From contig PLXL01000237.1 in the NCBI GenBank assembly GCA_003153215.1, positions 2,335 to 11,004 of the forward strand: 8,670 nucleotides of DNA, read 5' to 3'. How positions within the stretch are numbered: the stretch's first letter is position 1; the number at the start of each line of letters is the position of its first letter. Positions 4,805-8,670 of the stretch are shown piece by piece. The position numbers and the translations under genes were made by a program. The notes under the pieces are model-generated. The model was given only the letters and a program-made list of their open reading frames with translations. It had not been told where the DNA came from and made no database searches. The stretch comes from Candidatus Dormiibacterota bacterium (GTDB taxonomy: Bacteria; Chloroflexota; Dormibacteria; Aeolococcales; Aeolococcaceae).

Positions 4805-5791
4805 TCAGTGGGCCAACGTGGCGAGCAGCGCGCTGCTCACCGGGGACGGCAACCCCGGGGTGCCGCCCACCGCCGGTGCGGCGGTGTCCTCCAGGTCGAC
4901 GTAGCCGAAGGTGGGGTGGGCGAAGTCGAGCGCGCTGCGCAGCACGCTGAGAGCCGAGAGCTGACCGGGGATGGCGGCGATCGCGCCCGGAGTGTTGATG
5001 TCCCCGAGGACCGCCTCCCATCCGGCGCTGGTCCACAGTGAGAAGGTCCCCGTCTGGTCCCACTCGTACGCCACCACGTGCACCCCGAAGACGGTCGGGA
5101 AGCGTGCCGCGGCGGAGGCGAGGACGCTCATCAGCTGCGGCGACACCGTGGTCTGCAGTGAGTTGGGACGGAGGTCGTTGGGACGGAGGTCGAGGAGGAG
5201 GGGGATGTCGCCGAGACCGGCCGCCTGGGCAGGGGTCAGCCGCAGGCTCGCGCCCTGCGCAGCCAGCGCGTACTCGGTTCCACCAAGGATCACGCGCGCC
5301 ATCGGTGTCCACTCCGTGACGGCGATCCGGACGGTGGCCGGGAGTGCCGTGGTCACCTTCACCGACTCGACCCACGGCAGGGATCGGACGCGGGCGGCGA
5401 CTGCGTCCCCGTTCAGGATGAAGATGCTCTGGGACACGTCCGCGGCCTTCACGACCTGGGCGGAGTCGAGCAGCCGGGTGCCGGTGACCTTGACCGAGGT
5501 CACCTTGAAGATCGGAGCCCAGAGCGCCCCGGCCAGCACCGCCAGCTCGACGACCAGCACCAGGGCCGCGAGCAGCGGGCGGCGGTCCTTGCGCTCCGGA
5601 GCCGGCTTGGGGAGCTGTGGCGAGGCCTTGCGGCGCCGGACCGTGCCGCGCAGCTCCACCTCCTCGGACACCTCGAAACGGCGAGCCGTGGACTGCTGGT
5701 CCGCGATCGCGGTGGCCACGGCGCGGACGCGGACACGATGCCCCGTCTCCAGCTCCGGGCTGCCGGCGTCGCGCTGCGGAGCCTCGATCAC
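4805..5791 (-). CDS. ftsQ: Cell division protein FtsQ/DivIB
   Basis: FtsQ is a bitopic membrane protein of the divisome that forms a complex with FtsB and FtsL and helps control septal peptidoglycan synthesis. A charged cytoplasmic tail of about 72 residues precedes one membrane segment (residues 73-92), then a POTRA domain from about 95 (FKVTSVKVTGTRLLDSAQVV) to about 165, including PWVESVKVTTALPATVRIAVTEWTP. The rest is the extracytoplasmic beta domain. Length 328 is within range but the cytoplasmic tail is longer than the roughly 25 residues of E. coli FtsQ. The GTG start overlaps the ddl stop (GTGA) and has GGGAGG eight bases upstream. A 15-bp in-frame duplication gives DLRPNDLRPN at residues 201-210. 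It is the last gene of the murC-murB-ddl-ftsQ run; ftsA does not follow directly. Confidence 0.95.
   Translation of the reverse strand: MIEAPQRDAGSPELETGHRVRVRAVATAIADQQSTARRFEVSEEVELRGTVRRRKASPQLPKPAPERKDRRPLLAALVLVVELAVLAGALWAPIFKVTSVKVTGTRLLDSAQVVKAADVSQSIFILNGDAVAARVRSLPWVESVKVTTALPATVRIAVTEWTPMARVILGGTEYALAAQGASLRLTPAQAAGLGDIPLLLDLRPNDLRPNSLQTTVSPQLMSVLASAAARFPTVFGVHVVAYEWDQTGTFSLWTSAGWEAVLGDINTPGAIAAIPGQLSALSVLRSALDFAHPTFGYVDLEDTAAPAVGGTPGLPSPVSSALLATLAH
5162..5191 (-). repeat. In-frame 15-bp tandem duplication within ftsQ
   Basis: The plus-strand unit GTTGGGACGGAGGTC occurs twice with no base between copies and no mismatch, encoding DLRPN twice (residues 201-210). The exact identity suggests a recent slippage event. 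The reading frame is kept. Confidence 0.9.
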
Positions 5792-6741
5792 CCCGGGAGC
5801 CTCCCGGAACGGGAGACGGCGGCGGCGACCAGACCCTGGCAGACCTCGGGGAAGGAGAGGCCGGCGGCACGGGCGGCGTCGGGGAGGAGGGAGAGCTCAG
5901 TGAGGCCGGGGATGGCGTTCACCTCGAGCACCCAGGGCACGCCGCCGCCGTCGACGATGACGTCCACCCGCGAGAGGTCGCGGCAACCCAGGGCGACGTG
6001 GGCCCGGAGCGCCACGTACGAGCAGGCGCGACGCCCCTCCTCGGGGAGGCGGGCGGGGATGACATGGTGGCTCTGACCCACGGTGTACTTCGCTGCATAG
6101 TCGTAGAGGGGACGTTCGGAGACGATCTCGAGGGTCGGAAGGGCCCGGGGAGGATTATCCCCCAGGATCCCCACCGTGACCTCGATCCCGGCGACGAATT
6201 TCTCGCAGAGCACCTCGCCGTGGGCCGCGGCGCTCTCCCAGGCGGGCACCAATCCCTCCGCGCCGCGCACCAGCGACAGCCCGATCGTCGATCCCCCGTG
6301 CCGGGGCTTGACCACCAGCGGATAGCCCAGCAGAGCGGCGGCGCTTGCCATGGCAGGCTGGATCTCTTCGGGATTGGCGAAGACAGAGGGCAAGGTCCGC
6401 CAGGGAGGCGTGGCGATCCCCTCGGCGGCGAAGAGGCGCTTGGCGGCGACCTTGTCGAAGCAGAGAGCGGTCGCGAGCAGGCCGCTGCCGGTGTACGGGA
6501 GTCCGAGCAGCTCGCACACCCCCTGCACCGTGCCGTCCTCGCCAAAGCGGCCGTGGACGGCGATGAAGACGCAGTCGAAGCCGCCCGCCAGGAGCGCGGG
6601 CCAGAGCTCCGCGTCGACCTCGAGCGTCGTGCACTGGTGTCCCCGGGATCGCAGGGCGGCGGCGACCTGGGACGCGGAGTTGCGTGAGACCTCGACCTCG
6701 GGGCTCGGTCCGCCGCAGACCACGGCGATGCGCAGGCTCAT
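5788..6741 (-). CDS. ddl: D-alanine--D-alanine ligase
   Basis: Ddl is the ATP-grasp enzyme that joins two D-alanines in the cytoplasm for the end of the peptidoglycan stem peptide. Motifs in order: CGGPSPEVEVSRNSA (9-23) with substrate-site Glu15; AVHGRFGEDGTVQG (61-74); YTGSG (83-87); DKVAAKRLF (96-104); VVKPRHGGSTIGLS (143-156) with ATP-site Lys145 and the glycine-rich loop; LYDYAAKY (212-219), the omega-loop Tyr/Lys; RVDVIVD with metal-site Asp260; and LEVNAIPGLTELSLLP with Glu273 and Asn275. The Tyr in the omega-loop fits D-Ala specificity rather than a D-Ala--D-Lac ligase. Length 317 is normal. The ATG overlaps the murB stop (ATGA) and has GGAGG eight bases upstream. The 3' end overlaps ftsQ by four bases. 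Confidence 0.97.
   Translation of the reverse strand: MSLRIAVVCGGPSPEVEVSRNSASQVAAALRSRGHQCTTLEVDAELWPALLAGGFDCVFIAVHGRFGEDGTVQGVCELLGLPYTGSGLLATALCFDKVAAKRLFAAEGIATPPWRTLPSVFANPEEIQPAMASAAALLGYPLVVKPRHGGSTIGLSLVRGAEGLVPAWESAAAHGEVLCEKFVAGIEVTVGILGDNPPRALPTLEIVSERPLYDYAAKYTVGQSHHVIPARLPEEGRRACSYVALRAHVALGCRDLSRVDVIVDGGGVPWVLEVNAIPGLTELSLLPDAARAAGLSFPEVCQGLVAAAVSRSGRLPG
5793..5807 (-). promoter_or_regulatory. Hairpin covering the ftsQ ribosome-binding site
   Basis: The minus strand reads a perfect inverted repeat, CCGGGAG and CTCCCGG around one central base, realistically a 6-bp stem with a 3-base loop. It contains the ftsQ Shine-Dalgarno GGGAGG (5805-5800) and ends one base before the GTG. 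Ribosomes finishing ddl would melt it, so it may enforce translational coupling. The segment also encodes the last ddl codons. Confidence 0.45.
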
Positions 6742-7652
6742 CCGTCCTTCCTCCGATCCGGCTCCCCGAGCACGGCGATCTCCGGCACAAGGTGAACGCC
6801 GAATCGCTCCGCGACGGTTCGCTGGATCAGGTCGCAGAGCTCCAGCACGTCGGCGGCGGTCGCGTCCCCCGCGTTGATCACGAAGTTGGCGTGCTTCAGG
6901 GAGACCTCGGCGCCGCCGACGCGCGCCCCCTTCAGCCCGGCGGCGTCGATGAGGCGTCCGGCGTGGTCTCCGGTCGGGTTGGTGAACATGCTGCCCAGGC
7001 TCCGCTCGTTGTACGGCTGGGTCGCCCGGCGCTCGGTCTGGATGGCGTCGGTGAGCGCCCGCACCGCGACCGGCACGTCCGCATGCGCCCGGAGGCGGGC
7101 GGTGACCACGACGTGGCCGGCGAGGTCGTGCTTGAAACGCGAGTCGCGGTACGCGAAGCCGAGGTCGGATGCCGCGTAGGTGTGCTGCGCACCGTCGGGC
7201 GCGAGCGCGTCGCAATTGACCAGCACGTCCTTCATTTCGGCGCCGAAGGCACCCGCATTGCCCCGCACCGAGGCGCCGCAGGTTCCGGGGACACCGATGG
7301 CGAACTCCAGGCCACCCAGCCCGCGCGCCGCGCAGTCGAGCGCCGCCCGGGGCATCATCGCCCCGCCGGGCAGTTCGACGATGCCGTCGGAGAGTTCACG
7401 CAGCCGGTCGCGGGGCAGCTCGACCACCAGGCCGCGGATGCCGCCGTCCAGGACCAGACTGTTGCTCCCGGCGCCGATGACGGTGAGCGGCACCCCGGTC
7501 TCGTGGCAGCGGCGCATGACCTCAGCGAGTTGCGCGGTGTCACCGACCTTGAGGTACCAGTCGGCCGGGCCCCCGATCCCGTACTGGCTGTGGCGGTCGA
7601 GAGGCTCGCCGCGCCGGACCCCCGGCAGGGTGGCGAGCCACCCCTCATCCAC
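6738..7652 (-). CDS. murB: UDP-N-acetylenolpyruvoylglucosamine reductase
   Basis: MurB is a cytoplasmic FAD enzyme that uses NADPH to reduce UDP-GlcNAc-enolpyruvate to UDP-MurNAc. FAD-binding blocks are YGIGGPADWYLKV (24-36) and VIGAGSNSLVLDGGIRGLVVEL (58-79), where the usual GGGSN reads GAGSN. They are followed by LEFAIGVPGTCGASVRGNAGAFGAE (115-139, read as two adjacent blocks). Catalytic elements are YRDSRF with Arg169, LGSMFTNP with proton donor Ser221, and PEIAVLGE with Glu291. Length 304 and the YR(D)S form agree with the shorter type II MurB. The start is GTG 7652, eight bases inside the murC end and preceded by GGAG at short spacing; the frame is open further upstream but that overlaps murC. 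The stop overlaps ddl as ATGA. Confidence 0.97.
   Translation of the reverse strand: MDEGWLATLPGVRRGEPLDRHSQYGIGGPADWYLKVGDTAQLAEVMRRCHETGVPLTVIGAGSNSLVLDGGIRGLVVELPRDRLRELSDGIVELPGGAMMPRAALDCAARGLGGLEFAIGVPGTCGASVRGNAGAFGAEMKDVLVNCDALAPDGAQHTYAASDLGFAYRDSRFKHDLAGHVVVTARLRAHADVPVAVRALTDAIQTERRATQPYNERSLGSMFTNPTGDHAGRLIDAAGLKGARVGGAEVSLKHANFVINAGDATAADVLELCDLIQRTVAERFGVHLVPEIAVLGEPDRRKDG
6750..6754 (-). promoter_or_regulatory. Shine-Dalgarno of ddl
   Basis: GGAGG on the minus strand lies eight bases before the ddl ATG at 6741, within the murB coding end. It fixes that start and is the clearest ribosome-binding site in a window where several genes appear to lack one. Confidence 0.8.
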
Positions 7653-8670
7653 GCTCCGCCCCCAGCCCGGGATCCGCCCCCGCGGCCCGCTCCGCCAGCG
7701 CGGAGTGGATGCGGCGGGCGATCTTGTCGAAGCCGCCCAGCGACAGGACGAGGACGACGTCGCCCGGGCGGGCCATCTCGAGCACCAGCTCCACCCCCTC
7801 GTCGCTACCCCCGACCAGGTGCACCTCCCGCCCCGCGATCCGGGCGGCGACGTCGGCGGACGAGACGGTCGCCGCCTGGCCACGCTCCCGGGCCGCCTCG
7901 ATGGGGCCCAGGACCACGACGTCCGCCTGCTCGAAGCTCCGCCGGTAGTCCTCGAGCAGGGTGAGGGTGCGCGAGTAGGTGTGCGGGGTGTGGACGGCGA
8001 TGATCCGTGCCTGGCCGTAGCGGGCCCGGGCGGCATTGATGGCGGCCCAGACCTCGGTCGGGTGATGGGCGTAGTCGTCGACCAGGGTGACCCCGCCGGC
8101 CGTCCCCAGGATCTCGAAGCGGCGGGCGGGCCCGCGGAAGTCGGCGCAGGCGGCGACGCACTCCTCGATCGGAGCACCGGCGAACCTGGCGAGAGCCAGC
8201 GCGGCGGTGGCGTTGAGCGCATTGTGCCTGCCGGGAAAGGTGAGGGCCACCGCCGGCCGGATCGCCAGCTCACGGCAGTCGACGCGGAACCGCTGCACCG
8301 AGCCGTCGTCGTCCTGCCGGGTCACCCGCCAGCCGGCGTCCTCGCCCTCTCCGTAGACGGCGACCGGGCAGGAGGCGTGGGCGCGCAGTGCCAGCGCATC
8401 GGGGTCGTCGCCGCAGAGCACCAGCAGCCCGTCGGCGGGCATCGTCTCCGCCAGCTGGACGAATGGCTTCCGGTACGCCTCGGGGGACGGGTAGACGTCG
8501 GGGTGGTCCCACTCCAGCCGGGTCACGCAGGCCGCCTTCGGTCGCATGTGGAGAAACTTGGGGCGCGGGTCCCAGGGGGCGGTGGTGTACTCGTCGCCCT
8601 CGAAGACAAAGGGACCGGTGCCGAGCCGGGCGCTCCCGCCGACGTCGAGGGAGGTCGAGCCGAGCCGGAA
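7645..8670 (-). CDS. murC: UDP-N-acetylmuramate--L-alanine ligase (5' end beyond window)
   Basis: MurC is the cytoplasmic ATP-dependent ligase that adds L-Ala to UDP-MurNAc. The frame is open to the window edge, giving 341 residues of a protein usually near 450-490; the N-terminal domain and the GTHGKTTT ATP loop are outside. Seen are FEGDEY (23-28), TRLEWDHPDVYPSPEAY (50-66), PGRHNALNATAAL (146-158), RRFEILG and VDDYAHHPTEV (197-207), TPHTYSRTLTLLEDYRRSF and VLVLSLGGFDKIARRI. The C-terminal domain is MurC-like (HTPHTYSRT), while GDEY followed by KFLHMRP resembles the recycling ligase Mpl. The position directly before murB supports MurC. It ends inside the murB start. Confidence 0.92.
   Translation of the reverse strand, partial: FRLGSTSLDVGGSARLGTGPFVFEGDEYTTAPWDPRPKFLHMRPKAACVTRLEWDHPDVYPSPEAYRKPFVQLAETMPADGLLVLCGDDPDALALRAHASCPVAVYGEGEDAGWRVTRQDDDGSVQRFRVDCRELAIRPAVALTFPGRHNALNATAALALARFAGAPIEECVAACADFRGPARRFEILGTAGGVTLVDDYAHHPTEVWAAINAARARYGQARIIAVHTPHTYSRTLTLLEDYRRSFEQADVVVLGPIEAARERGQAATVSSADVAARIAGREVHLVGGSDEGVELVLEMARPGDVVLVLSLGGFDKIARRIHSALAERAAGADPGLGAERG

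Noticed and set aside
5617..6687. Plus-strand frame of about 350 codons opposite ftsQ and ddl
   Set aside because: Ddl and FtsQ motifs are continuous on the minus strand; the plus frame has no recognisable domain and typical shadow composition.
1..8670. CRISPR array or novel defence system
   Set aside because: No regularly spaced repeats of suitable length and no effector-like genes other than the two toxin-antitoxin pairs.

Overview
The window is a GC-rich stretch of bacterial chromosome with frequent GTG starts and short gene overlaps. It is built around the cell-wall and division (dcw) cluster. On the minus strand, reading from the right edge, come murC (5' end outside the window), murB, ddl and ftsQ. 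These four are joined by 8-, 4- and 4-base overlaps and look like one operon. The next cluster gene, ftsA, lies at the left edge (3' end outside the window), still on the minus strand but about 3.9 kb from ftsQ. MurC, MurB and Ddl make UDP-MurNAc-peptide precursors. FtsQ and FtsA are divisome proteins. The base composition, the 'EWDHPD' form of MurC and the apparent leaderless starts suggest Dormibacterota, Chloroflexota or a related Terrabacteria lineage. This is inference; no rRNA or other taxonomic marker is present.

The segment between ftsQ and ftsA (about 948-4804) holds genes unrelated to division. From right to left these are: metF (5,10-methylenetetrahydrofolate reductase, plus strand); a ribbon-helix-helix antitoxin with a RelE/ParE-type toxin (plus); a Phd/YefM-type antitoxin with a PIN-domain (VapC) toxin (plus); and a zinc-binding medium-chain dehydrogenase (minus). 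The two toxin-antitoxin pairs lie head to tail, and the second ends only 26 bases before metF. FtsQ and metF converge with no visible terminator between them.

The 446-base gap upstream of ftsA has no gene but does have structure on the minus strand: a tandem 10-bp repeat, a sigma70-like promoter, a GAAA-capped hairpin and a 10-bp-stem terminator whose 5' arm can also fold into an alternative hairpin. It could be an attenuated ftsA leader, a short RNA gene, or the terminator of the dehydrogenase gene. Other points of interest are a regularly spaced CACG/CGTG array before the RHH antitoxin, direct repeats before the Phd antitoxin, a hairpin covering the ftsQ ribosome-binding site, and an in-frame 15-bp tandem duplication in ftsQ. 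I found no entirely new system. The most unusual features are the interrupted dcw cluster and the ftsA upstream region.
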